Source of the DNA: Clostridia bacterium
GTDB lineage: Bacteria > Bacillota > Clostridia > Christensenellales > Aristaeellaceae
DNA: 36,172 nucleotides
Direction of reading: 5' to 3'
NCBI GenBank assembly: GCA_017532155.1
Contig: JAFXJP010000009.1
Location: forward strand, 1-36,172
In this document: positions 28,942 through 36,172 of the stretch, piece by piece
Layout of the letters: each line of letters opens with the position of its first letter
Position numbering within the stretch: the stretch's first letter is position 1
Translations under genes and position numbers: made by a program
Notes under the pieces: generated by a model
Databases searched by the model: none
What the model saw: the letters and a program-made list of their open reading frames with translations, nothing else
Told to the model about the DNA's origin: nothing

Positions 28942-29619
28942 ATGAAGGGAATACGGCGCTTTTTTACATTTCTGAAGCCACGCAGGCTGCTGCGGATCAT
29001 CGTCATCCTGTCGCTGCTGCTTGCCGCTGCATATCTGTTTCTGGAGCGCAATCTGACGCAGGTCATCCTCGATACCGCCTACACCCGCGCATATGCCCTG
29101 GCCGTCGAAACGATGAATGAAGCCGTGCAAAGTACCCTGAACCCAGGCGTTGCCTATGAGGAGCTCATCAGTGTGCGCACAGACAGCGAAGGCCGTGTCA
29201 CCATGCTGCAGGCCAACACCGTGCGCATGAATGAATTGGCCGTGCACATTGCCCTGGCCGCGCAGGAAGCGCTGTCCATGCGCGATGAAAGCACCATCGC
29301 CGTGCCCATAGGCGCAGCGCTCAAAGCGCCCTTCTTTTCCGCCATGGGGCCGCGCATACAGGTGCGCCTTTTCCCCGTCGGCGCAGTCAAAGCCTCTTTC
29401 GCCACAGAATTTGAATCTGCCGGCATCAACCAGACGCGCCATAAAATCTGGCTGGAAATGCACGCCACCGTGCGGCTGGTATTGCCCACTGGCGCCAAGG
29501 CTGTGAATGTCGATACGCAGATTCTCATCGCAGAAAGCATCATCATCGGCGAAGTTCCCTCCTCCTATATCCATGTGCCCGAAACCGAAGACAGCCTGAA
29601 TTTTGCTGTACCGGACTGA
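28942..29619 (+). CDS. yunB: Sporulation protein YunB homologue
   Basis: 225 residues. One N-terminal membrane span (about 17-36), then an extracytoplasmic domain with the YunB pattern: ILDTAYTRAYALAVETMNEAV, LQANTVRMNELA, VPIGAALKAPFFSAMGPRI and a final IAESIIIGEVPSSYI. YunB is a sigma-E-regulated sporulation protein of unclear mechanism in Bacillus. The ATG follows GGAAGGAG. It is divergent from the penicillin-binding protein gene with only ~96 bases between starts. No sigma-E promoter is obvious. Homology is fairly sure; the function is by family only. Confidence 0.88.
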   Translation: MKGIRRFFTFLKPRRLLRIIVILSLLLAAAYLFLERNLTQVILDTAYTRAYALAVETMNEAVQSTLNPGVAYEELISVRTDSEGRVTMLQANTVRMNELAVHIALAAQEALSMRDESTIAVPIGAALKAPFFSAMGPRIQVRLFPVGAVKASFATEFESAGINQTRHKIWLEMHATVRLVLPTGAKAVNVDTQILIAESIIIGEVPSSYIHVPETEDSLNFAVPD

Positions 29620-29677
29620 AAAAGTACAAAAAGATGTAAATTCTTCATTAGAAATGCGCCGAAAAAGTACTGTTTGC

Positions 29678-29706
29678 TTGACATTGATGACTGAATAAAA
29701 TATAAT
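29678..29706 (+). promoter_or_regulatory. Promoter of the Ig-repeat membrane protein
   Basis: Perfect consensus TTGACA (29678-29683), 17-base spacer, TATAAT (29701-29706). Likely one of the strongest promoters in the window. Confidence 0.9.
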
Positions 29707-29764
29707 AAAATGTGCAATGATATACCGTTCTGCGCGTTCGTCGCGTAAGGAGGGGAGGTAGGGT

Positions 29765-31678
29765 ATGTATACCCAGAAAACAATGAAGAAAACTTGCATC
29801 GTGCTGGCGCTCCTTGTGATGCTGCTTGGCATGTTTGCAATGAGCGCCTCTGCGGCGGAAAACGTTAATTTTACTATTTCTGTCGAGCCCGCCAGCCTCA
29901 CCGAGCCCGGTGCAGTAACCGTTTCCGTCCGCGTGGTCAATGCCGGCGAAACGGATATGACCGAGCCTGTTGTTTTGTATGATCCCGATGGCAACATCGT
30001 GACGGGCTTTGGCGACGGCGGCCAGGCGCTGATCAAAAAGGGCGAATATGTCTCCACCCAGCACACATATCAGGTGACCCAGGCGCAGCTGGACGAAGGC
30101 AAGATCACCTACTCCATCAGCTATAATGAAGTAGGCGCGGATGGCGCTGTCACCGTCAAGACGCAGACAGCCAGCGCGCAGATTGCCTTCACCGGCACCA
30201 AGGCCGAATTGACCGTTAACCGCACCATCGATCCTGAAGTTGTGCGCAACGGCAATCTGGTCACGGTCACGTATGAACTGTATAACGCCGGCAATGTGGA
30301 AATTACCAGCATCCGCGTGCGCGAGGATTCCTCTGTTTCCCGCACCGCGCAGACGCTCACTTCCCTTGCGCCCGGCGAACGCAAGACCATGCAGTTCACC
30401 GCCACCATGAACTCTGCCGATCTCAAGAGCGCCGGCGTTGTCACCTATAAGGCGGGCGATCAGTCCCTGAAGGAAGAATTGCCCGAGGTGACCATCCCCC
30501 GCGCCAAGCCCGGCCTGCAGCTGGATAACATCCTGACTGCGGATCACACCTCCATCGGCAATGGCGAAACGGTAACGCTCACGCTCACCATCGTCAACAA
30601 CGGCAACATCACCTATTCCAACATCACCGTCACCGATCCCACCTACGGCGAGATCTTTACCAACCTGTCCCTCGCCCCCGGCGAAACGCTGGTGAAGGAA
30701 AAGCAGTTCACGCTCGCCGAGACCACTACCTTTAAGTATTCCATCACCCTGCCGGACAACACGGGCGTAACCAATACGGTGTCCAGCAACGAGCTGAAGG
30801 TCAGCGTGTATGATCCCTCTCAGGTGATGCATATTTCCGTCACCGCCGAGGCTGATTGCGCCACCATTGCGCGCGTGCCCGCGGATGTTAAGTTTGCCGT
30901 GACCGTCACCAATAATTCTTCTCAGGAAGCCAAGAATATTTCCATCTACCACGGCGAAACCTTCGTTTACACCATCAACAGCATCGCTCCTTCCAAGAGC
31001 GTCACCGTCGAGCGTGATTTCACGGTCTCCCAGGCGGGCAAATTCCGCTTCACCGCCCGCGTCAAGGATGCGCTGGATAACACCGTCTCCTTCGATTCCA
31101 ACGAAATCACCCTCACCTATGCCGCGCCCACACAGGCGCCCACGCCCGACCCCATCGTCACCCCCGCGCCCCTTGTCACCGTGACGGTCGCGCCCATCGA
31201 AGTGCTTGATCCCGTCACCGCCAAGACCAACGAAGTGCTCAAATATGCCGCGCTGGTTATGGGCAGCGCGTTCGCGCTGGTGTTCGTGCTCTTTGTTGTC
31301 GCCACCATCGCCCGCAGCAAGCGCCGCGCCGCCTCCAAGAATGCTTACGATCACATGGAGCTGGGCGCTAAGCGCGACTATCGCGAGCCTGCCCGCCGTG
31401 AGCGCAGCAAGGATCTGAATGATTCCGCCGAGGAAACATTCGATGCGAAAAAGGCCGTTGAAAGCAGCCGTCCTTCCGACGAAGTGCTCAAGGAAGAGCT
31501 GGAAGCCGAAAAAGCGCAGAGCGACGCCGAGCCCGTAGCACAGCAGGCCAATGAAAACGGCGGCTATCGCCTCACCCGCGAAGCGCCAGCAGCGCCCGCC
31601 GAAGCTAAGGCAGAAGAGCCCGCTCCCCGCAAGCGCAACCGCCGCTCCGACCGCAAAAAGGCAAACGAAGACGAATAA
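29765..31678 (+). CDS. Membrane-anchored surface protein with CARDB/DUF11-like Ig repeats
   Basis: 637 residues. Signal peptide (MLLGMFAMSASA, then AENV). Four ~105-residue Ig-like units follow, each with V-x-N-x-G/N...APGE patterns (VRVVNAGETDM, YELYNAGNVEI, LTIVNNGNITYSN, VTVTNNSSQEAKN). A Pro/Thr-rich linker (TQAPTPDPIVTPAP) leads to a membrane span (about 493-517, YAALVMGSAFALVFVLFVV), then a long charged cytoplasmic tail of ~120 residues rich in Lys/Glu/Arg/Ala. The tail is unusual for this type, which generally ends soon after the span, and may bind a cytoplasmic partner. The ATG follows AAGGAGGGGAGG. Single-gene unit. Role unknown; abundant envelope protein is a guess from the consensus promoter. 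Confidence 0.82.
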   Translation: MYTQKTMKKTCIVLALLVMLLGMFAMSASAAENVNFTISVEPASLTEPGAVTVSVRVVNAGETDMTEPVVLYDPDGNIVTGFGDGGQALIKKGEYVSTQHTYQVTQAQLDEGKITYSISYNEVGADGAVTVKTQTASAQIAFTGTKAELTVNRTIDPEVVRNGNLVTVTYELYNAGNVEITSIRVREDSSVSRTAQTLTSLAPGERKTMQFTATMNSADLKSAGVVTYKAGDQSLKEELPEVTIPRAKPGLQLDNILTADHTSIGNGETVTLTLTIVNNGNITYSNITVTDPTYGEIFTNLSLAPGETLVKEKQFTLAETTTFKYSITLPDNTGVTNTVSSNELKVSVYDPSQVMHISVTAEADCATIARVPADVKFAVTVTNNSSQEAKNISIYHGETFVYTINSIAPSKSVTVERDFTVSQAGKFRFTARVKDALDNTVSFDSNEITLTYAAPTQAPTPDPIVTPAPLVTVTVAPIEVLDPVTAKTNEVLKYAALVMGSAFALVFVLFVVATIARSKRRAASKNAYDHMELGAKRDYREPARRERSKDLNDSAEETFDAKKAVESSRPSDEVLKEELEAEKAQSDAEPVAQQANENGGYRLTREAPAAPAEAKAEEPAPRKRNRRSDRKKANEDE

Positions 31679-31682
31679 CAAT

Positions 31683-31722
31683 TAAAAAGCACCCGCTGTC
31701 CAAATGGACAGCGGGTATTTTT
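31683..31722. terminator. Bidirectional terminator, Ig-repeat gene / Nudix gene
   Basis: ACCCGCTGTCC-AAAT-GGACAGCGGGT flanked by A-rich and T-rich runs on both sides. It serves both convergent genes; its T-run ends on the Nudix stop codon. Confidence 0.93.
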
Positions 31723-32186
31723 TATGCGTATGTCACAAAGTGTTCGGGATACTCCCGCAGCGCGCCGATGCGCTCTTTCAAAAATTCCGGATAGATCGTC
31801 AGCCCTGCCAGTGCTTCCAAGGACACAAAACCGTATTCCACCTGCCCATTATCCCGGTGCGGCTGAAATTCTCCTGTGTCTGAGAGATCGCCCTCAATCA
31901 GATAATAAAAGCACAGGCTATGGACCATTTTGCCTTGCCAACGCCAAAAGCACTCTTCCGTCCACAGCAACCTCTTGATCGCAATCTTCACGCCCATTTC
32001 CTCGCAAAATTCGCGTTTTAAGGCGTTTTGCGTTTCCTCGCCCACTTGCACATGTCCGCCGGGAAGCGCGTATTCTGCGCCGTTTTTGTCGCGTTGCAGA
32101 AGGATTTTTCCGTCCTTCAGCAGCACGCCCGCTGCGCGCAGATCGCAGCGGTAATCCTCGCCGCGAAACAGCCAGTCGTTGGTCAT
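31722..32186 (-). CDS. Nudix hydrolase
   Basis: 154 residues. The full Nudix box is in GGHVQVGEETQNALKREF and CEEMGV (G-x5-E-x7-RE-x-x-EE-x-G-x), with catalytic glutamates intact. It would cleave a nucleoside diphosphate linked to another moiety; the substrate cannot be told. The start overlaps the stop of the preceding Nudix gene by four bases (ATGA), so they are coupled. Last gene of a GNAT-Nudix-Nudix operon. Confidence 0.9.
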   Translation of the reverse strand: MTNDWLFRGEDYRCDLRAAGVLLKDGKILLQRDKNGAEYALPGGHVQVGEETQNALKREFCEEMGVKIAIKRLLWTEECFWRWQGKMVHSLCFYYLIEGDLSDTGEFQPHRDNGQVEYGFVSLEALAGLTIYPEFLKERIGALREYPEHFVTYA

Positions 32187-32704
32187 ATCCTTTCCTTTCC
32201 ACGCAGCAGCGCACAGTAAGCGTCCAATGCTGCAACGTCACGGGCCTGCAGATATTTCTGTTGTATGCGCTCGAACACCTGCGTTTTAATCAGCCGTATC
32301 GCCTCGTCCAGCGGATGCCACTGCACCTCGGTACGGTTGGCCTTTTCGGCTGCTGTCAGATGGTTTTCCTGCGCAGCGTGACTGGTCTTCACAATAAAAT
32401 AATGATTGATCTGCGTATAATCAAGGCTTGCGCGATTTTCGGTAACAATGCCCAGTTCTTCAATGCAGTCGCAAACGCAGCCCGTTTCCTCATAAATTTC
32501 CCGCTGCACCGCTGCCAATGCATCTTCATCGCCTTCTATGCCGCCGCCCGGCAGGCTGTACAGATGAAATTTCGCCGAATACATGACCGCATAGAGTTTA
32601 TCCTGGGTCCTCACAATCGCACGCGCAGTTTTCCGCGGTGCCTTGTCTGACAGCCCATCAGTGCCCAAAACAATACTGTCGTTCAATTCACAAATAATTT
32701 TCAC
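32183..32704 (-). CDS. Nudix hydrolase (second, upstream)
   Basis: 173 residues. The Nudix box GGGIEGDEDALAAVQREI and YEETGC is complete. The N-terminal segment (VRTQDKLYAVMYSAKFHLYSLPGG) is like the clostridial Nudix proteins often annotated as MutT-like. It is not a close copy of its neighbour, so this is not a recent tandem duplication. The ATG follows GGGGAGGA. It lies 17 bases after the GNAT gene. Confidence 0.9.
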   Translation of the reverse strand: MKIICELNDSIVLGTDGLSDKAPRKTARAIVRTQDKLYAVMYSAKFHLYSLPGGGIEGDEDALAAVQREIYEETGCVCDCIEELGIVTENRASLDYTQINHYFIVKTSHAAQENHLTAAEKANRTEVQWHPLDEAIRLIKTQVFERIQQKYLQARDVAALDAYCALLRGKERI

Positions 32705-32721
32705 AGATTCCTCCCCAGAAC

Positions 32722-33492
32722 TCAGGCCTTATTCATTTCCTGCACATATTCGGCGCTTTTTGCCGTCATTTCTACCCACGCCGGACGGAAACCGCTGCGA
32801 ATGGCATTGCGCACAGACTTAATATTGCACCACGCCGCGCAGTAAAACGGCACCTTACCACGACTGATAATCTCCAGCGCCAGCTTGCTCGTCAAAGCAG
32901 AAGCAATGCCTTGGCGACGGTACTCCGGCAGCACATCAATGCCAATCTGCCACATGTCCTCACAATCCGCAGAGCATCCGGCCAACCCAATCAGCCTGCC
33001 ATTGTCATACGCGCCCACGCCCAGAACATCCAGATGCCTGCGTTTTTCGCACAGGGCGTTAGCCCACTCAGGCTTGTACAAATCGACAAAGTCGGCCTGC
33101 GTCAACACGCGCGTTTCATAGGCGCAGGGAAGCTCTCTGAGCAATTCCAGCTCGGGCAGAAAATACTCCGCCATGAAGCACACCTTGAGTCCGTGCGGCT
33201 GCAAAATCTCATCCAGCGCGTGCAAATTCGGCGTCTCAAAGCAATGCTCCGCCGGATATTTACGCAGATATGCCATCACCGGTTCCCGCAGCGCTGCATT
33301 CGTCGCTGTCACCACATTGCTGCCGTACGAGCACAGCGAACAATCAAAGGGCAGCTTCAGATAGCGCCGCGCATCGAGATGCTCGCCCGACAACACTACC
33401 ACGGGCTCTATCTTATCAAAGTCCTCCGGCAAACAATTGTAATCAATGGCCGATTGCTGCTTGGCAATGCGCCAGATATCGTTCTGTTTCAT
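32722..33492 (-). CDS. GNAT-family N-acetyltransferase
   Basis: 256 residues. The C-terminal GNAT fold carries the acetyl-CoA loop VLPEYRRQGIASALTSKL (Q/R-x-x-G-x-A motif) and a W-C-N-x-x-S beta-5/alpha-4 segment. The N-terminal ~115 residues form a separate domain (with DARRYLKLPFDCSLCSYGS), as in GNAT proteins of the PF12746 kind. Substrate unknown. Heads the operon with two Nudix genes; its promoter is at 33523-33551. Confidence 0.85.
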   Translation of the reverse strand: MKQNDIWRIAKQQSAIDYNCLPEDFDKIEPVVVLSGEHLDARRYLKLPFDCSLCSYGSNVVTATNAALREPVMAYLRKYPAEHCFETPNLHALDEILQPHGLKVCFMAEYFLPELELLRELPCAYETRVLTQADFVDLYKPEWANALCEKRRHLDVLGVGAYDNGRLIGLAGCSADCEDMWQIGIDVLPEYRRQGIASALTSKLALEIISRGKVPFYCAAWCNIKSVRNAIRSGFRPAWVEMTAKSAEYVQEMNKA

Positions 33493-33522
33493 ACCACACC
33501 TGTCATTTACAGATTTTCGTTT

Positions 33523-33551
33523 AGTTTACCATACACGATCCACCACGTCAA
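33523..33551 (-). promoter_or_regulatory. Promoter of the GNAT-Nudix-Nudix operon
   Basis: Minus-strand TTGACG (33551-33546), 17-base spacer, TAAACT (33528-33523), right after the rplA terminator. Confidence 0.7.
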
Positions 33552-33557
33552 CGCCGC

Positions 33558-33595
33558 CAAAATGAAAAAGCGCACCGTGATTTCTCACGGTGCGC
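33558..33595 (-). terminator. Terminator of the rplK-rplA transcript
   Basis: GCGCACCGTGA / TCACGGTGCGC with a 4-base loop; on the minus strand followed by TTTTTCATTTT. It ends the ribosomal block directly after rplA. Confidence 0.93.
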
Positions 33596-33609
33596 TTGCG
33601 TATCCGCTA

Positions 33610-34299
33610 TTAGAACTTGGTGGTGTTCAGACGGATGGAGGGGCCCATGGTGGTGCTGATGTACAGCGACTTCACATAGGTACCCTTGGCGCTGGCGGGC
33701 TTGGCCTTGATGATGGCGTCCATCAGAGCGCTCAGGTTCTCGTTCAGCTTGTCAGCTTCGAAAGAAACCTTGCCGATGGGGCAGTGCGCGATGGCGGTCT
33801 TATCAACGCGATACTCAACCTTACCGGCCTTGATATCGTTGATGGCTTTGGTCACGTCCATGGTGACGGTGCCAGACTTGGGGTTGGGCATCAGGCCCTT
33901 GGGGCCCAGGATGCGGCCGATGCGGCCGACAACACCCATCATGTCAGGCGTGGCCACGCAGACGTCGAAGCCAAACCAGTTTTCCTGCTGAATCTTCTGC
34001 ACCAGATCCATATCGCCTACGAAGTCCGCGCCGGCAGCCTTGGCTTCTTCAGCCTTGGGGCCCTTGGCGAACACCAGCACGCGAACGGTCTTGCCCGTGC
34101 CGTGAGGCAGGACAACCGCGCCGCGAACCTGCTGGTCAGCATGGCGGGGATCGACGCCCAGACGGATGCTCAGTTCAACGGTCTCGTCGAACTTGGCCTT
34201 GCCGGTCTGCTTAACAAGCTCGATGGCTTCCATGGGATCATAGATCTTGAGGGGATCGATCAGCTTCTTGCTGTCAATATACTTCTTGCCGTGCTTCAT
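33610..34299 (-). CDS. rplA: 50S ribosomal protein uL1
   Basis: 229 residues, full length. Family signatures: [15 protein letters not shown] start, [14 protein letters not shown], and the [15 protein letters not shown] block. Binds 23S rRNA at the L1 stalk and is often an autoregulator of its operon. The ATG follows GGGAGGA. Fourteen bases separate it from rplK. Usually rplJ-rplL come next, but a terminator and an unrelated operon follow here. Confidence 0.98.
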   Translation of the reverse strand: MKHGKKYIDSKKLIDPLKIYDPMEAIELVKQTGKAKFDETVELSIRLGVDPRHADQQVRGAVVLPHGTGKTVRVLVFAKGPKAEEAKAAGADFVGDMDLVQKIQQENWFGFDVCVATPDMMGVVGRIGRILGPKGLMPNPKSGTVTMDVTKAINDIKAGKVEYRVDKTAIAHCPIGKVSFEADKLNENLSALMDAIIKAKPASAKGTYVKSLYISTTMGPSIRLNTTKF

Positions 34300-34313
34300 T
34301 TACGTATCCTCCC

Positions 34314-34739
34314 TCATTCTTCCACGGTAATACCCATAGAACGGGCAGTACCGGCGACCATGCTCATAGCAGCCTCAATGCTGGCAGCGTTCAGGTCAGG
34401 CATCTTCTTCTCAGCGATTTCACGAACCTGATCCTTGGTCAGCTTGGCAACCTTGTCCTTGTTGGGCTTGGCAGAACCACTCTCGATGCCCAGGGTCTTC
34501 TTGATGAGAACCGGGACGGGAGGAGTCTTGGTGATGAAGGTGAAGGAGCGGTCAGAATACACAGTGATGACAACAGGAATGATGTAGCCTTCCTGCTTCG
34601 CGGTGCGGGCATTGAACTCCTTGCAGAAGCCGGGGATGTTCACGCCGTGCTGACCCAGCGCCGGACCAATGGGGGGCGCGGGAGTAGCCTTGGCCGCGTT
34701 AACCTGGAGCTTGATGATTGCGGTTACTTTCTTTGCCAT
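34314..34739 (-). CDS. rplK: 50S ribosomal protein uL11
   Basis: 141 residues, full length. Start [23 protein letters not shown] and the [20 protein letters not shown] block are conserved. Part of the GTPase-associated centre. The ATG at 34739 follows TAGGAGG; four extra in-frame codons upstream have no site. A CCCACT/AGTGGG hairpin lies in the 91-base gap after nusG. Confidence 0.98.
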   Translation of the reverse strand: MAKKVTAIIKLQVNAAKATPAPPIGPALGQHGVNIPGFCKEFNARTAKQEGYIIPVVITVYSDRSFTFITKTPPVPVLIKKTLGIESGSAKPNKDKVAKLTKDQVREIAEKKMPDLNAASIEAAMSMVAGTARSMGITVEE

Positions 34740-34830
34740 TGTGAATGGCACCTCCTAAACTATTGTGGTAATGGCGGCACGATCTTTCACGTACCTCCCA
34801 CTTAGGGAACACAGAGGACAGTGGGCCGGA

Positions 34831-35373
34831 TTATTCCGCCTTCTCTACCTGGTTGAAGTCGAGCTCCACCTGCATCTCGCGGCCGAGGAACATCTTCACC
34901 TTCACGCGCATTTTGGCGCGCAGGGCGTCGATCTCCTCCACCGTGCCGGTGAAGTTTTCGAGAGGACCAGAGAGAATGCGAACGTCTTCGCCCACGGCGA
35001 TGCTGTATTTGGCTTCCAGGGACTGGCTGCTCAGCATCGACTCGACCTCTTCGGGAGAGAGCGCTACAGGCTTGGATTCGGGGCCGACAAAGCCCGTCAC
35101 ACCGCGCGTGTTGCGCACCACATACCAGCTTTCGCTGGTGATGATCATGTTTACAAGAACATAGCCCGGGAACGTCTTGCGGGTGGTAACCACGCGCTTG
35201 CCGTTGCGGAACTCGGCTACCTCTTCGGTAGGAACAACAACATCAAAGATGACATCCTGCATGCCGTTGTTTTCAACCGTCTTTTCGAGGTTGTCCTTTA
35301 CTTTGTTCTCATAACCCGAATAGGTATGTACAACATACCATTGGGGGGTTGCTTTTTCCGAAGGCTCGGCCAT
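34831..35373 (-). CDS. nusG: Transcription termination/antitermination factor NusG
   Basis: 180 residues. NGN domain: PQWYVVHTYSGYENKVK, FPGYVLVNM and NTRGVTGFVG; KOW motif: GEDVRILSGPLENFTGTVEEID. Couples RNA polymerase to Rho or the ribosome. The ATG at 35373 (MAEPSEK) follows AAGGAG with a 7-base gap; an in-frame TTG two codons earlier is closer than usual to the site. It lies 11 bases after secE. Confidence 0.98.
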   Translation of the reverse strand: MAEPSEKATPQWYVVHTYSGYENKVKDNLEKTVENNGMQDVIFDVVVPTEEVAEFRNGKRVVTTRKTFPGYVLVNMIITSESWYVVRNTRGVTGFVGPESKPVALSPEEVESMLSSQSLEAKYSIAVGEDVRILSGPLENFTGTVEEIDALRAKMRVKVKMFLGREMQVELDFNQVEKAE

Positions 35374-35384
35374 ATCCAATCTCC

Positions 35385-35798
35385 TTAATTACCGGCAGCA
35401 GGGGCCTCAGTGGGCTCCGCAGCGGTATCGTCCTGAACAGTTTCGCCTTCCGCAGGTTCTTCAACCTGGGTCTCTTCCTCAGCATGATCATGATCATGTT
35501 CTTCGGTGGCGGCGTTGTTCGGATTAAGAGAACTCAGAGCAGATACGAGCTTGGAAGCGCCCATGTCGAGCAGACCAATCACAACGCCCATGAAGACCAT
35601 GAAAATCAGCACGATCGCAAGATACTTCAGGTAGTTGGCCTTGGTGGGCCAGGTTACCTTCTTGAGCTCATGCCACATGTTCTTGAAGGGAGTCGCGATC
35701 TTGCCGGGCAGCTTTTTGAAGAAGGCAACAAACTTGTTTTCCTTCTTCTCAGCTTTGACCTCGGTCGTCTCCTTAACGGTCTTTTTCTCGTCTGCCAT
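35385..35798 (-). CDS. secE: Preprotein translocase subunit SecE with long acidic/His C-tail
   Basis: 137 residues, about twice the usual one-span SecE. The core (about 25-80) is standard: FFKKLPGKIATPFKNMWHELKKVTWPTK, then one membrane span (YLAIVLIFMVFMGVVIGLL). After the span comes a tail of ~55 residues with EEHDHDHAEEE and many Glu/Asp/Thr/Pro, which should face the outside of the cell. An N-terminal charged segment of ~22 residues precedes the core. The ATG at 35798 follows ACGAGG, in the end of rpmG four bases upstream. Confidence 0.93.
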   Translation of the reverse strand: MADEKKTVKETTEVKAEKKENKFVAFFKKLPGKIATPFKNMWHELKKVTWPTKANYLKYLAIVLIFMVFMGVVIGLLDMGASKLVSALSSLNPNNAATEEHDHDHAEEETQVEEPAEGETVQDDTAAEPTEAPAAGN

Positions 35799-35802
35799 GA
35801 TA

Positions 35803-35967
35803 TTACCTCGTTTCGCGGTGAGCAGTATGTTTCCTGCAGAAACGGCAGTACTTAGACAGCTCAATACGGTCGGGGGTGTTCTTCTTATTCTTCTTGGTGT
35901 TGTAATTGCGCTGCTTGCACTCAGTGCAGGCCAGCACGATGTTTGCTCTGGCTTCCTTGGCTGCCAT
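35803..35967 (-). CDS. rpmG: 50S ribosomal protein bL33
   Basis: 54 residues: [20 protein letters not shown], then [20 protein letters not shown] and [14 protein letters not shown]. Two CxxC pairs make a zinc ribbon, the C+ form. The ATG follows AGAGGTG. Between tuf and secE, the usual place in Clostridia. The stop is four bases from the secE start. Confidence 0.96.
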   Translation of the reverse strand: MAAKEARANIVLACTECKQRNYNTKKNKKNTPDRIELSKYCRFCRKHTAHRETR

Positions 35968-35997
35968 GATGGAACACCTCTTTCGGTCGAATCCGTC

Positions 35998-36020
35998 CCG
36001 GGCGAGTTATCCTCGCCCGG
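35998..36020 (-). terminator. Stem-loop between tuf and rpmG
   Basis: CCGGGCGAG / CTCGCCCGG with a 5-base loop, no T-run. It may cause partial termination or RNA processing that sets the tuf-to-rpmG expression ratio. Confidence 0.5.
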
Positions 36021-36036
36021 AGCGGGCTATTATTGA

Positions 36037-36172
36037 TTATTCGATAACGCTGACGACAGCGCCGGAACCAACGGTACGGCCGCCTTCACGGATAGCGAAG
36101 CGCAGACCAGCCTCGATGGCGATGGGGGTGATCAGGTTCACTTCCATCTCGATGTTGTCGCCGGGCATTACC
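36037..36172 (-). CDS. tuf: Elongation factor Tu, C-terminal end (cut by the window)
   Basis: The last 45 codons are present: [20 protein letters not shown], then [20 protein letters not shown] and SVIE, the highly conserved end of domain III. The 5' part lies right of the window. Confidence 0.97.
   Translation of the reverse strand, partial: VMPGDNIEMEVNLITPIAIEAGLRFAIREGGRTVGSGAVVSVIE

Noticed and set aside
29648-31681. 677-residue Gly/Asp-rich open frame opposite the Ig-repeat protein
   Set aside because: Antisense of a repeat gene with biased codons; no start signal or motif.

Overview
The window looks like chromosomal DNA from an endospore-forming member of the Clostridia (Bacillota) with a fairly high G+C content, probably a gut or similar anaerobe. 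Support: spoIIID next to an mbl-type mreB gene, a yunB homologue, zinc-ribbon forms of L28 and L33, a one-span SecE, a tuf-rpmG-secE-nusG-rplK-rplA ribosomal block, many sigma-A type promoters with 17-bp spacers, and a TPP riboswitch ahead of a ThiT-like thiamine transporter. The family or genus cannot be fixed from the sequence.

Layout. 1-8.9 kb: a carbohydrate-type uptake locus with a divergent FAD oxidoreductase bearing a C-terminal discoidin-like domain, a LamG-like/metallophosphoesterase protein, a GntR/UTRA regulator, and an LplB/LplC-type permease pair with its binding protein. The same 14-bp operator (ATGTTCGGACATGC) lies inside two promoters, that of the oxidoreductase and that of the transporter, so these look like one regulon. 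9.4-16.2 kb: ferredoxin-like aldo/keto reductase, a tiny conserved protein, two GlsB/YeaQ membrane proteins, nitroreductase-rarA, riboswitch-controlled thiT, a YfbR-like HD nucleotidase, and a two-domain P-loop kinase. 17-19.4 kb: a secreted caspase-like protein, an O6-alkylguanine-DNA alkyltransferase, and rpmB. 19.7-23 kb: a minus-strand cluster of a Cys-rich protein, a solo DNA methyltransferase, spoIIID and mbl. 23.1-29.6 kb: a secreted repeat protein, the CCA-adding-type nucleotidyltransferase, a class A penicillin-binding protein and yunB. 29.7-36.2 kb: a membrane-anchored protein with Ig-like repeats, a GNAT-Nudix-Nudix operon, then rplA, rplK, nusG, secE, rpmG and the 3' end of tuf.

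The most unusual content is non-coding. At least three convergent gene junctions (8.85-9.46, 16.2-17.05 and 25.54-26.10 kb), plus the left edge of the window, hold copies of a hairpin-rich composite repeat of about 560-830 bp with GGGGAGGACGTTC-type inverted termini that abut stop codons. Its modules recur in the same order, with one copy inverted. Corresponding stems differ between copies but stay paired. A module of about 105 bp (four copies) has the look of a conserved folded RNA: two hairpins with compensatory changes and an invariant CAAT-GA-GGCA / TGCC-GA-ATTG stem. A second, smaller MITE-like family (TIR GCTACACCTCATC) is nested within or exchanges modules with the first. No protein gene could be supported inside these repeats.

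Other points: the spoIIID ribosome binding site lies in a strong hairpin, the thiT reading frame runs through its own terminator, SecE has a long acidic/His-rich tail, and rplJ-rplL do not follow rplA.
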